From contig NC_064237.1 in NCBI RefSeq assembly GCF_023101765.2, forward strand, positions 10,832,199 through 10,896,198: 64,000 nt of DNA, written 5' to 3'. Below, piece after piece: positions 43,431-53,568 of this stretch. The translations under genes and the position numbers were made by a program. Origin of the DNA: Spodoptera frugiperda (lineage: Eukaryota > Arthropoda > Insecta > Lepidoptera > Noctuidae). Position 1 is the first letter of the stretch. Every line of letters begins with the position of its first letter. A model generated the notes under the pieces. That model searched no databases. It worked only from the letters and a program-made list of their open reading frames with translations, and had not been told where the DNA came from.

Positions 43431-43550
43431 AGTTTGCTTTACGTTTAAAGTAATCGAGAGCGCGTTCGGTCGTCTGATTGATTGGTTTATCCGAGCCGAC
43501 CAATCAATGCTTAAGTAGTTACTTAGCAAAAGCACTCGCTTTTGGTTTTA
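43431..43550. mobile_element. Foldback element, family F
   Basis: AGTTTGCTTTACGTTTAAAG, TAATCGAGAGCGCGTTCGG and TGATTGGTTTATCCGAGCC are intact. The right arm is reduced to GACCAATCAATGC, so the hairpin is now asymmetric. Confidence 0.6.
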
Positions 43551-43554
43551 TGGA

Positions 43555-44924
43555 TGATCTTGATTGTTTATTCTGAACTAATCACCAAACACTTAAATCT
43601 TACTCGTGTCGACAACCCGATCGTTGTCGATACAGTGGATGCAGTCAGAAAAATTCATCCGTTTGACGTGATCCGTACGATGCGTGCGATGCGTACGCTT
43701 ATTTTAAAAATACGACTATATGACCTTCCGTCTTACAGCTGCTTTATGTTACACGAACTAATGTATCACGAGAATTTCTAATACCTATGTACAATGTACC
43801 TAATACTCCGATTCACCTTGAGTTCTTGTAAGGCGGCGAGGTATTTCCAGCTAATACGACTTCGCCCAACGTCATCCTACCTACAACATAAGGTTTCGAA
43901 TACCATATCAGAACCTTCGAATTCCAAGAAACTGCTTACGAATCTCCTATTGTAGATTACTTAGAAGAAAGTCTATTATTATTTACATTTTCGGAATTCT
44001 ATGTCGTTTCTGAATTTTGATTATGTGAAAATGTTTTGTGTATGTGTGTATACAGATTTCGAAATTCAGACCACAATTTTGCGTCGTTGTTATGAATAGA
44101 ATAACGTGTCTGAAAATATTGTATGTAATTTTCGGTGTTCTGTCTAAATTGAGCTTATTTCCATTCATTCATTCTTGTGTGATTTTGTCATTCAATTTTA
44201 TTTTTATTTACTCCACGGTGGTGGTACTCACACACTGATAAAAAGCAACTAGGTATTTGCACTAAAAATATACTTGCATTGAAACTGAAGATTTGTAAGT
44301 ATCACACCATTATACATTTCATATTTCAGAGTTGTAAGGCGTCCTAAACTAGGTACTATTTAACTCGATATTCTTAAAAGTGACCCTTTCGATTAAAAAC
44401 AGAAATATTAAAAACATAATTATCATATTGAAATCTTTTAAATTCCTCATGGCTAAAGCCGCAGGCGAAGTGTTAGTTTACAAATAAAAACTTAATAATA
44501 TTATTTAAACGACATAATCCAAAATGTCTAAATTACAAAATCCAACTAAATACCTTACCTATGTCAACCAAACATATATTAAATTAAACATTTAATTTAA
44601 ATAAAGTTAGTAAGTGAAATTATTTAGGACCCATGAGACCCTTTGTAGGGGATTTCGGCGAAAATCTGCTAAGTAGGTAAATAAAGGACTGTATGCCCCA
44701 AGCAAAGTAAAATAGACAATCTTTTCTGTAGGTACTCAGTTTTCGCATGAATTCTATAAATCTGTTCGGTCAATAAGGATCATTTTCCCATCGGATTGTA
44801 TCGAACTTTTTTAATCGATTGGAATGTAAAGTTTAGGTTTTATTTGATCGCATATAGGTAGAGCCAATCAAAGTATTTATTTCTGTTTAAGAGGTACTTT
44901 TTAAATCTGTACTCTCTACTTATA
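43555..44924. other. Unassigned DNA with minor fragments
   Basis: TCCGTACGATGCGTGCGATG at about 43673 resembles the 13411 palindromic MITE. GGCTAAAGCCGCAGGCGAAG at about 44452, then TGTTAGTTT, resembles a retroelement tail end. The ORFs at 43542-43781 and 44038-44238 are unremarkable. Confidence 0.4.
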
Positions 44925-45009
44925 TATGAATCTGAAGAGTTTATTTGTTTAAAAGCGCTAATCTCCAGAACTACTGGTCTGATTTGCATAAAGAAGGGCG
45001 GGTGAAACG
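44925..45009 (+). mobile_element. Retroelement tail fragment, family Q
   Basis: ATGAATCTGAAGAGTTTATT, AAAAGCGCTAATCTCCAGAA and CTACTGGTCTGATTTGC match the opening of the 46345 copy. It stops where the 45030 MITE begins, 20 bases later. Confidence 0.5.
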
Positions 45010-45029
45010 GTGAATGTAGCTAGTGTTAA

Positions 45030-45439
45030 TATACAATGTGATAGGGGTGAGACTTCTAACCCGTTAAGGCTGAGTTCTACATCTAATTTTATAGACAAAA
45101 GTCGGGGGTCGAAGGGGTCGATTCCCCTAAAAATTATGGTTATTTTAATTTTTTTTTTACTTTTTTTGATATCAAAGGTTGTATGCGTCGAAGAAACAAA
45201 AACAAAACGACAAACGGTAGCTAATAACCTTGGCTAACTAATTCATTACTTTTTTCATATGTTTGATAATGTTTTGGTGAGAAAAAAAAACTTTTGTGAA
45301 TTATTTTTACCGAAAAAATCACAATTTTTCAATATTTTCAATTAGGGGTTCAACCCTCCATATTATTTTTTTGTCGATAAAATGAGATGTAGTACTCAGC
45401 CTTAACGGGTTAGAAGTCCCACACCTATCACATTGTATA
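45030..45439. mobile_element. MITE with about 70 bp inverted ends
   Basis: The left end 45030-45100 and right end 45370-45439 pair over about 70 bp with few mismatches (TATACAATGTGATAGG, ACTTCTAACCCGTTAAGGCT, TTTTAT-GACAAAA). The 410 bp element is flanked by TA-containing sequence, compatible with a TA target as in Tc1/mariner relatives. A 75-codon ORF beginning in the left arm has a hydrophobic run (ILIFFLLFLI), but it is read from the AT-rich interior and is not a transposase. Confidence 0.75.
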
Positions 45440-46344
45440 GTAGTTACTACGTCTCAATAAGAGATCTTGGTTTTATTTCCTTTTGATATATTTTTCGTTT
45501 TTTTTTTAGTTATTTATTCGTTATTTTTAGTTATAATTATAGCTCGCAATGTCCTACAATAAATCTCTATAGATGTTTCACAAGATATTTGCACCTCAGG
45601 GACTAAGGACGGTGACTTCAATTCCTGTTATCGACAAACGTAAGTAATTACATCCCACGGCTTCTTCGAATCATTCCTTTTACGACCGGGGCGCCATCTT
45701 GCGCGTAATTAAGGAACTAATTAAAAACTTCTAACTTGATTATATTTTATTACACGCATGAAAGGCTCTAGCTTCCTCGAAGAGGTAGGCAGGGATGAAT
45801 AGTAGGTTCATACTGTGATTACAGATGGTAGCACGTCCACCTACACTAATCTGTCAATTATTTGCATTGGATTTACGACCTTATGTGAAAACAATTAAGT
45901 TTGATTTTACATTGAGGTGTCTGTATGTACCTACTCCCACTCCTGAACAGTCATGTAGATTCTGAGTAAACGGGGGCGATATTGCTTTACCCAGAATTGG
46001 AGGGTTCGAAAGGGATCGGGTAGCTAACATTTATTTATTTTAATACATATTTTCAAAGTACTGGAATTTTCAATATTGGAGATTCTCAGTAGGAGCATGG
46101 AATTAAGAATTGTTGCCAGTAACTGAAGCAAGCGATCCTTAACTGTCAGATTCCTTGAATTTTTCTAATAAATAAATACTTATAAACTTAAACATTAATG
46201 ACAGTAATGGGAAGCGAATTCAGAACGACGATGCTTCTTCCGTCAAAAGAAAGTTTAAAAACTGGAAAGAAATATAAGTTACTATTTACCTTCCACAGCG
46301 CAGGCGACACCGCGGCTAACAACTTATCTTATATATGTACTAAT
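45440..46344. other. Unassigned DNA
   Basis: AGCTTCCTCGAAGAGGTAGG, then CAGGGATGA, at about 45770-45797 is a common short lepidopteran phrase but too little to assign. CGCAGGCGACACCGCGGCTA at about 46298-46320 resembles a retroelement tail end. Confidence 0.4.
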
Positions 46345-46680
46345 ATATAAAGCTGACGAGTTTGTTTGTTTGTCTCCGGAACTAATGGTCCGATTTGATA
46401 TTTGTCTTGGATAGTTCATTTATCTGGGAAGATTATGTAAGGTTATTAAAACATCACGTTTTTTAAGTGGAGAAAATTATCCAATGGCTTCTCCCGCCTT
46501 AGGTGAGGCGAGACGGAGTGTCAAACTGTTAGTGACTAAAAACCAACCCGTTCCTACTCCGGTTTTTCGAGCCATAGCCCCGGTAAACTCCCTAGGTAGT
46601 CTGCAGCTCCGGATCAAAACATAACGCTACGGTCAAAAGGATCCAAGCAAAGCGAGTGAAACCGCGCAGAAGTAGCTAGT
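46345..46680 (+). mobile_element. Retroelement tail, family Q, split by a LINE-tail insertion
   Basis: The first part 46345-46458 (AAAGCTGACGAGTTTGTTTG, CCGGAACTAATGGTCCGATT, GTTATTAAAACATCACG) and the second part 46616-46680 (AAAACATAACGCTACGG, AAAGCGAGTGAAACCGCG, AGAAGTAGCTAGT) form one tail once the family C insertion is removed. The order gives a relative date: Q was here first. Confidence 0.6.
46448..46626 (-). mobile_element. LINE 3' tail (family C) nested in family Q
   Basis: The tail at 46459-46615 is read on the minus strand (GGAGCTGCAGACTACCTAGG, ACCGGGGCTATGGCTCG, GGAACGGGTTGGTTTTTAGT, CACCTAAGGCGGGAGAAGCC, TTGGATAATTTTC). AAAACATCACG (46448-46458) and AAAACATAACG (46616-46626) are the target duplication, 10 of 11 matching. 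Confidence 0.85.
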
Positions 46681-47154
46681 CTGAAGATAAAATAAAAAAT
46701 ACTAAGAAGCTTGTTCAATGTTTCGTAATAAGTGTTATGCAAATTATAAAAATATAGGCCATATCTGTGTGGATACAATCGAATATGTGTGAGCACCGAT
46801 CCTAATGTACGATAACATATCAATACTAGGAAATGAATGGAAAAAAAAGTAATTCTGAGTAATATCACACAAAAACACGTTTTCATTATCAGGCCATTGG
46901 CACTCAAACTTCTTAAAAACATGACTTTCAGTTTTTATAAATTACCTATCTATGTTTTTTTGACACAAGATAAACTCCGTGATTGGATTTCTCGGTAGTG
47001 GGCCACCAAATTAAATAATTTAATTAAGTACTTAATTATTTTTTATTGCCTTCAAATAGAGATAAAGATTTAATTTAAATCCTGGTGTGAACCATTTTTA
47101 GCCATTCACTTGAGAATCCGCTGCTGGACTATGATACTCCTTTACATTATGTTA

Positions 47155-47240
47155 CTAATATTATAAATGTGAAAGTTTGTTTGTCGGTCAATCACGTTGA
47201 AACTAATGAACGGATTTTGATGAAATATGGTATGCTGATA
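47155..47240 (+). mobile_element. Retroelement tail fragment, family I
   Basis: TAATATTATAAATGTGAAAG, TTTGTTTGTCGGTCAATCAC, GAAACTAATGAACGGATTTT and GATGAAATATGGTATGCTGA match the opening of 10120. It ends where a family D head begins. The matching 3' part of the family may be the segment at 47570-47705. Confidence 0.6.
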
Positions 47241-47330
47241 GACTGCACGGTTGGTGCGGTGGCTGGGCAACCAGCTGTCGCGCAATGTGTAACGCTCACT
47301 GAGCAACTCTTTGTGTTTTACACAAAATGT
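47241..47330 (+). mobile_element. Family D SINE, B-box deleted
   Basis: GACTGCACGGTTGGTGCGGT, GGCTGGGCAACCAGCTGTCG, CGCAATGTGTAACGCTCACT and GAGCAACTCTTTGTG are present. The GGGTTCGATTCCCGCACG stretch is lost, which removes the internal promoter's second half. The distal tail is short or absent. Confidence 0.65.
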
Positions 47331-47454
47331 TAGTACCTGCTCAATAATAATTTAGAATTGAACCGATAACAATAGACTCTACAAAAGAAAAAAAATACCC
47401 TACAACTGATACTTTGGTAACAACGGGACACAAATTTCGACGCATAACAACAAG

Positions 47455-47526
47455 TCTTCGGTAGTATAGTGGTCAGTATCCCCGCCTGTCACGCGGGAGA
47501 CCGGGGTTCGATTCCCCGCCGGAGAG
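47455..47526 (+). tRNA. tRNA-Asp (anticodon GUC)
   Basis: The 72-base gene folds as a standard cloverleaf. The acceptor arm TCTTCGG pairs with CCGGAGA, and the discriminator is G at 47526. The D arm region is TAGTATAGTGGTCAGTA. The anticodon stem CCCGC/GCGGG encloses CTGTCAC with anticodon GTC. The T arm CGGGG-TTCGATT-CCCCG contains a perfect B-box, GGTTCGATTCC. All acceptor positions pair (one G-T), so the gene looks functional. CCA is not encoded, as usual in eukaryotes. It stands alone between retroelement fragments. The antisense 61-codon ORF over it is an artefact. Confidence 0.95.
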
Positions 47527-47530
47527 ATTC

Positions 47531-47535
47531 TTTTT
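47531..47535 (+). terminator. RNA polymerase III terminator of tRNA-Asp
   Basis: Five T residues begin five bases after the tRNA 3' end, with a longer T9 run at 47541-47549 as a back-up. Pol III stops at runs of four or more T on the non-template strand. Transcription would thus end shortly after the mature tRNA. Confidence 0.8.
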
Positions 47536-47569
47536 GACGGTTTTTTTTTAATTTTGTGTGTATTTTTGT

Positions 47570-47705
47570 TATTCAAACACGTCAAAACGGCTGAAGGGAT
47601 CGGAATAAATTTTGTAACAGGTGTAGATTATGATTTGGAATAACACATAGGATACTTTTTATCGCATAGGAACGCGGACAAAACCACGGGCAAAAGCTAG
47701 TATAG
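47570..47705 (+). mobile_element. Retroelement tail fragment, family I, 3' part
   Basis: CACGTCAAAACGGCTGAAGG, GATCGGAATAAATTTTG, AACACATAGGATACTTTTTA and AAACCACGGGCAAAAGCTAG match 42885-43017. It lies 45 bases beyond the tRNA gene. Confidence 0.6.
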
Positions 47706-47709
47706 TTAA

Positions 47710-49066
47710 TACATTTTGCCTTAGTTTGTTCTTTTTTCAATTCACTTCTCTTCAATCACCACTCAATCAGGCAAAGAGAAGTATTGATTTTCGAAACATT
47801 TTTGTAACAATAACAAAGGATTGATTTTAGTAATTCTCTCTCCAATATCCAATACACAAGTATATCCAACAAAGATCCAATTCCGCTGCTGTAATTTAAA
47901 AAATGTTTGCGTTTAGTAATCCGTCTAGCTTCACAATTCTCTTGCGTTCCTATTGGATTGGATACATTTTTTATTCATTCATTCATTCCACCCTGATATA
48001 AAAAAATACGAAATCAAGAAAGCTCTAATTTATAAAAGACGAAATACGTGTAACTTCTCTGTTGCTGCGGGTGTTCATGGGCGAAGCTGATCACATTCAT
48101 TCCCAAAAACTGTGTCGTGTGAATAAACATTTAATTTGTTAGAAAATAAATCAGTCTGTATTCCTACTTTATCAATTTGTCATCTTGTCACTCACCCCCT
48201 CCTTTTTCAAATCACATATCATAGTAATAACGGGCACAATTCCAATATTCAAGCCAACTGCTGTAATGGGGCTACTGTATATATTTGCACACCAGAATAC
48301 GTACGCAAATATAGGAAAAGGTATCTTTGTCCAATCACTGCAGCTGTCAAATATTGAACGGCCAATGGTTTCACATTAGCGCCATTTGGTGAGCAAAATA
48401 TATGGTATGCTCAATTACTGCCTACTATCCAGGTCGCGTTATTTGACGATCATGCATGCAACCTACAAATGACGATACCGGATTTGTACTGACGCAACGT
48501 TGCCCCTTTGTGTACAGTTTTCTTTGTTACTAAACAAGATTTTTACTTATTTATTTATTAAAGGTATACCAATAGCTTCTGTATAACGGATAAGATGCAA
48601 GATACAATGCATTTATCATTTGAATACCATTAAATGACACAAATTGCTTTAATAACCTCATCTTTTAAAACTTGTATAATATTATAAAGGTTAAAATAAA
48701 ATCCTTCAGATTTATTCTCGACAAAGGTTATTGGTTTACTGACACCACTTTACGAAAAAAATATGTTTTGATATTCATATAATATTCTTGTCATATCACT
48801 ATATCAGTATTCGTACCTAAACAAACATGTTTTAGTATGTATTATCCTTCCAGACTACTACAATATCCTCTTACACAATGTATCAAAATAGGTACAGAAT
48901 TCTTAGTATTTACATTTATCTACATCTTTTTGCCTGACATTTAGAAATTAGTTCTAAAGATTCTTTCCATTGTTGTTTTTTCTTACATTTTTTGATATTT
49001 CTTTGAATTTTGACTAGTTTAGGTAAGTGACGGATGAATGATTGATGGTTGCTAAGTCTAGTAGAT
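47710..49066. other. Unassigned DNA with two overlapping small ORFs
   Basis: ORFs of 73 and 64 codons at 48136-48379 overlap in different frames, and neither has a recognisable domain. GGGTGTTCATGGGCGAAGCTG near 48069 faintly recalls the distal part of family A. Otherwise AT-rich and unassigned. Confidence 0.4.
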
Positions 49067-49192
49067 TTTTTACGGGGGAAAATCATCTAATGACTTGCTT
49101 TGGGCGAGGCAAGGGGAGTCTCAAACTCTCACTGACTAAAAACTCCAGCGTGCCTACTACTGCTTATCGTTCCAGAGCCCCGGTAAACCCTT
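49067..49192 (-). mobile_element. LINE 3' tail (family C), minus strand, decayed
   Basis: Minus-strand GGGTTTACCGGGGCTCTGG, AGTAGTAGGCACGCTGGAGT, TTTTAGTCAGTGAGAGTTTG, CTTGCCTCGCCCAAAGC and GTCATTAGATGATTTTCCCCC. The GCTGCGGACTACC start is missing and GAACGGGGTGG is altered to GCACGCTGGAG, so this is an old copy. Confidence 0.65.
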
Positions 49193-49194
49193 CA

Positions 49195-49984
49195 TCGTGG
49201 TTTTAAGTGAGGATACTATTACATAGCAAAGGGAGAGAACTCATCACCATAAAATGATTTTATTTTAAGGACCCAACCGATAGTTAGTACACAGGTAGGT
49301 ACTTAGGTACCTAATAACACTGACATAAACTCTAGACAAAATTGTATACACCTCCACTTTAGTGTTATACAGGCGTAGGTAGTATAAAGTTGTGTATTTG
49401 CTTTCAACGTGTTTAGCGCCGAACTGTCTCGTTCGCGAGTCCCACAAAACTTTGAGAGCCGTTGCCTTGATAAAATCAGATTGATAATACTCTCAGAATT
49501 GCCGTCAAGGTTATACAGGCTGACTTTGTCAGTTTATTAACCGCTTCTTCAAAGAAATCTCACACCGGCTGCTTGATAAAGTCCTGTAAATAAGTGCCTA
49601 ATGCACTTCTCAGAATGTTCACGATTTTAAACAAACATTAGAGGATTCCATAAAATTCGTATTTATTAAAATATTGGACCGATTTTCGTTGAAGTTGTAT
49701 TGTGTTGTTCGTATTTTTGTGGCGGTATTAATAACATCTTGTGTTGGTGTGTTAGCTCTTAAGTATCACGTATTAATTGTTCCATTCCCCGAAGAGGTAA
49801 GCAAAGGTGTACTAATATATCAAATGTCTGATCTACCTATCCTATACCTATATTCCTATCCTACTTGAGAAAATAGACAGTCTGTTATTGTTTGAACAGA
49901 GAACTGAGAGGATCCAGGTGTAAATACAAGACCTATTAAACGGTTTTATTTTAGCTTAACCTGTTTGTTTGTTGGGTTCAAATT
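49195..49984. other. Unassigned DNA
   Basis: Small ORFs at 49265-49447 (minus) and 49674-49868 (plus) have no recognisable domain. ATTCCCCGAAGAGGTAAGCAAAGGTG at about 49784-49809 may be a scrap of a SINE tail. Confidence 0.4.
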
Positions 49985-50117
49985 TAGTAATTGGCATTTT
50001 ACCCCTTCCTGACGTCCGATCGATCTGATATTTGGTATACACTCTTAATCTTGATGACCATACAATATAAGGCTATTAAAACCGTATCAATAAAAAATAT
50101 ACTTATTTTATGTATTA
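49985..50117 (+). repeat. Interspersed repeat, family P, copy 1
   Basis: TTTAGTAATTGGCATTTTAC, CCTGACGTCCGATCGATCTG, ATATTTGGTATACACTCTTA, TTGATGACCATACAATATAA and GTATTACTT recur in the same order and direction at 56734-56867. Its class is unknown; the phrase CCGATCGATCTGATATTTGG suggests a retroelement tail. Confidence 0.6.
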
Positions 50118-50405
50118 CTTGTACCATTTAATAAGTACGTGATTTATCTTATCACATGCAGAACACTGATAGATTTACCTATAATATTTTATATTATTGT
50201 TAAATATTCATGAACTAATTTTACATGAATTTCACGAACTACAAAATTTATTCAGAATTAATATTCGTACGAATAATGAACACTTTAAATATCCTATATT
50301 TTCGTGGAATACGCGAATCAAATTAAATAATTGGCTTCTAGAACAAACGTTTATATTAAGTGAAAGTCCTTGAAAGCTAGTTAGAAGTTAGGTTATCGAT
50401 ATTCC

Positions 50406-50620
50406 CGTGCGTATGAAAGAGCCATCAGACCACCGCAGATGAGGCCCAGTAGGGTTGATGCCTGATCCGGAGTTGCGGACTACCTAGCGCGTTTACCGGC
50501 GCTCCGGCTCGAAAAGCAGAAGTAGGAACAGGGTGGTTTTTAGTCAGTAAAAGTCTGACACTCCCTCTCGCCTCGTCCAAAGCGAGGGAAGTCATCGGAT
50601 GATTATCACCCCTCAAATGA
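50406..50620 (+). mobile_element. LINE 3' tail (family C), long form
   Basis: GAAAGAGCCATCAGACCACC, GCAGATGAGGCCCAGTAGGG, CGGAGTTGCGGACTACCTAG, AAAAGCAGAAGTAGGAACAG, GGTGGTTTTTAGTCAGTAAA and GTCATCGGATGATTATCACCCC are collinear with 36055-36255 of the LINE. It is one of the closest matches to the LINE 3' UTR over more than 200 bases. Confidence 0.85.
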
Positions 50621-51213
50621 ATGTACGACTATCCCAATGACTTCTAAATCTACCGGTTGAAAGCAGCCTGCATTCAGCCATTTCCTGCAACCTTTATCAG
50701 ATTATCTGTCGACTACGGCATGTAGCATGTATATCTCCAGCGCGACGTAGTAAACAGTGCGTTAGTGCGTCTATTAACTTCTAGATTATTTAATTTAAAT
50801 GAGCCTACTTTGTGGGTCAATTACTTTTGTCTAAAGCAGTACCTACATAAATACGTATTGTAGATTTAGTTTCAAAGTTCTTATCTATTTCTATAAATTG
50901 GGTATCGTCGCGTAAAAGTAGATACACATTTTATAGCTCACTTGCTTTCGTAATATACTTATTTTCTATTTTTTTCCTTTACACCAAACACGGAGCACCT
51001 TATTTTTGAACATCAAAGCCTCGACTTCTTTTCATTAGGCTGCCTCAAAAGATACCTATTAGGTACCGTAGTTGTTAGAAAAAACTATTGGCAAATAGAG
51101 AAAATTATCGAGGCCTTATTTCTGGAAGGTTCCTTAAAGTAATAAACTAGTATTTGGTATATAACTTTTATTGATGTAAACATCTTTTAAATGTGGTGTC
51201 TTTAGTAGAAGAT

Positions 51214-51411
51214 GTTTTTTTTTAGAGGAGTAAATCATCTGATGACTTTTCTCGCCTTGGGTGGAGCGAGAGAGAGTGTCAGATTCTTACTGACTAAAAA
51301 TCACCCCGTCATTCCTGGAATACTGGTTGCTCAGTCATATTTGTGACTATATGATTAATGAGACAGGGACCTGCGGACTACCTACCGGGTTACCGGGGCT
51401 CCAGCTCGAAG
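51214..51411. mobile_element. LINE 3' tail (family C) split with one half inverted
   Basis: Bases 51214-51318 carry the terminal half on the minus strand (AGTCAGTAAGAATCTGACAC, TCGCCTTGGGTGGAGC on the plus). Bases 51366-51411 carry the complementary upstream half on the plus strand (CCTGCGGACTACCTACCGGG, TTACCGGGGCTCCAGCTCG). Together the two cover one tail with little overlap, in opposite directions, around a 47-base unrelated filler. This is what a twin-primed or post-insertion inversion of one copy would leave. Two independent insertions are possible. Confidence 0.7.
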
Positions 51412-51414
51412 AAG

Positions 51415-51986
51415 CCGGAGCCCAGAAATATGTTTGGGCAACGAGTATTGCATTTTGAGCAAAGTATTATTAAGCAATGGAATTTTAGACTATCAAACTT
51501 AAAAAACATGGGTCTTATAAAATAAAACAAACAATCAAACAAAGTTAAAACTGAATGCTGCATTTTACACACCCATACTATGAATGCACTACGTATGCAC
51601 CTTGGCACAAGTACTCCTTCAGTGAATAATGGCCATAAGAATATATTATTTTGTTTAGAATGGTGAAAAGGAAATCTTACAGAGAACAAGCATACAAAAG
51701 AGGTGCTTTAGTATTGTATGGGAATAACACTACTCGTATGTACACACACCTAACTATACAAACCAGTATAAGCTGACCTTTGAATATGTGGAAAGATCAT
51801 ACAAAGCGAGATCATGATAAACTGGTTTTGTAGAACTTGATGTGTATCCTGGTTTCATTGTATTGTATCACTACTGCATTGTCCGTATTTTCTTTATTCT
51901 GTGGCAACATTGCTATTCTGAATGAAGAATAAACCCGCTCTTATTTTTGATGTTGATCTTAAACAAGACTACAGTATCCTTAGCAC
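51415..51986. other. Unassigned AT-rich DNA
   Basis: A 99-codon antisense ORF at 51390-51689 begins in the LINE-tail fragment and has no recognisable domain. Confidence 0.4.
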
Positions 51987-52080
51987 AAGTTTATTTTGCG
52001 TTTAAAGTAACCTAAACGAGAGCGCGTTCGGTGCTCAGATTGGTTGGTTCATTCGCGCCGGCCAATAAGAGCCTGCTTTG
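51987..52080. mobile_element. Foldback element, family F
   Basis: AGTTTATTTTGCGTTTAAAG, ACGAGAGCGCGTTCGGTGCT, CAGATTGGTTGGTTCATTCG and CGCCGGCCAATAAGAGCC. The right arm is truncated after AAGAGCC. Confidence 0.6.
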
Positions 52081-52633
52081 TACATGGAATATCTTTTTCA
52101 ATCCTTATTAATTCCAAAAAGGAGTTAACTACGTTTCACCACGTCCCCCGTACGAGAGGAGTTTGCCTATTACCTATCCGGGCAACAATTCTAAAGTCTG
52201 TGCCATTTACCAAGAACCAAAATAACCTTAATTTTACTTGACTCGACCCGAAAAAAACAGCGTCCTCTTTCTCAATAACCTACTTGTCACCACTTGAGCG
52301 ACGAGGAAGACAAGTAGGTTCAATTCAACGATTGCCCCAGTTCAATCAACTTTGTATTATATAAATTCGGCCGAAGATAAGTATCTCAGTAGACTTGGTA
52401 TTGATTCGATTCCTTGTTACCTTAGCGACTAAGTACTTCGATGATGGCAAATTAAATTATCGATGTTCGAGTTGATGCAGACGAGCTACGTTTAGCGGCG
52501 ATAGTTTGCGATTCGAGTCTGCATATTGTATCGCGGTCGTCTAACTTTTCGCATCGACTGGGCGCTCTGGGACTCTGGCACCAACTCCTAGATAGCTAAT
52601 CGCATTACGAGTACCCTTAGTGTGGGTTTGCTT

Positions 52634-52732
52634 TACGTTTAAAGTAATCAAATCGAGAGCGCGATCGGTGCTCTGATTAGCCGACTCCAATAAACTTACC
52701 AATCAGAGCGCTGAACGCGCTCTCGTTTTGAT
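52634..52732. mobile_element. Foldback element, family F, complete hairpin
   Basis: CGAGAGCGCGATCGGTGCTC with TGATT faces AATCAGAGCGCTGAACGCGC with TCTCG, about 24 of 28 positions pairing. The left flank GGTTTGCTTTACGTTTAAAG is the family flank. It is the most complete hairpin of the family and lies 550 bases from another copy. Confidence 0.7.
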
Positions 52733-52784
52733 ATAGGTAATACAGTACATCTTAATCGTAGGGTAAGAGCTCCAGAATATTAAA

Positions 52785-52846
52785 TCATCACTTACCATCA
52801 GGCGAGATAGCGGCCAAACGTCGAACCATATAACATAAAAAAAAAT
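52785..52846 (-). repeat. Family S fragment, minus strand
   Basis: Minus-strand TATATGGTTCGACGTTTGGC, CGCTATCTCGCCTGATGGTA and AGTGATGATTT matches 12945-12990. Only the first 60 bases of the family are present. Confidence 0.5.
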
Positions 52847-52849
52847 GAA

Positions 52850-53387
52850 CTAAATAGGATTTGTATTCGTATAATTTCCCGTTGATCCGTTTCTATATAA
52901 TACTTTCAATAAAAAACATAAAGCATTTCATTCAACAAAATAATATGAACAATTACCTACGTTAATAGACGAAAAATTTTTCTCATCTACTACACTTAAG
53001 TCAAGTGCTTTTCGCTGTACCGTTTTCTTTATAAAATTGGCTTAGCACATGTAAACTAGAGAGTTGCTCGTTCAAGTTTCACCAGCAGCTAAATCGTCAT
53101 GCCATAACAACAAAGTTTGCCCGTCAGCTTAAGATCGTAGATTACTTGGAATCAAAAATTAGAAAGGAGGATCCCTTTGCTGGAATCGCGAGAGCTTTGT
53201 GCATATTTCAAGAAAATTTAAATCTTATTTTAAGTCTGTTTAATCTGAAATTCCAATGAATCCCTGGAACTTAAGTCTACTTTTCTAATGGAAGTAGGTA
53301 CCGACTTTGCAGGCTTTTCTTTTACCATTTTTTATTTAAGGGTTGAATTGTTAATTGTTATATTTAAGTTATTTATAAAGTTGATTA
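52850..53387. other. Unassigned AT-rich DNA
   Basis: No repeat or gene recognised before the family D SINE. Confidence 0.4.
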
Positions 53388-53568
53388 ACCGTACTGCTGC
53401 CGCGCAACTTGTAGCGGGTTCGGTTTCCGTACGGAGCAACTCTTTGTGTGATCCACAAATTGTTGCTTTGGGTATGGGTGTCATGTGTATGTGAACTTGT
53501 ATGTTTGTAAAGCACCCGCACTGCACGACACAGGGGAAAATACTGTGGGACAACGTTTGTAAAAAAAG
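53388..53568 (+). mobile_element. tRNA-derived SINE, family D
   Basis: The head is short (ACCGTACTGCTGCCGCGCAA). The B-box AGCGGGTTCGGTTTCCGTAC has two changes, then GGAGCAACTCTTTGTGTGAT, CCACAAATTGTTGCTTTGGG, TGTATGTTTGTAAAGCACCC and ACGACACAGGGGAAAATAC, closing with an A run. The A-box half of the head (GGTGCGGTGGCTGGGCAAC) is deleted. Confidence 0.75.

Noticed and set aside
45010..45237. 75-codon ORF with an apparent membrane segment
   Set aside because: It starts at the edge of the 45030 MITE and reads through its inverted end; the hydrophobic run comes from a T-rich interior.
46614..46922. 102-codon antisense ORF with hydrophobic stretches
   Set aside because: Its end is the complement of the family Q tail and the rest is AT-rich DNA read as F, L and Y. 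No recognisable membrane protein.
47400..47585. 61-codon antisense ORF containing SPAGNRTPVSRVTGGDTDHY
   Set aside because: This is the complement of the tRNA-Asp gene, a well-known kind of false protein call.
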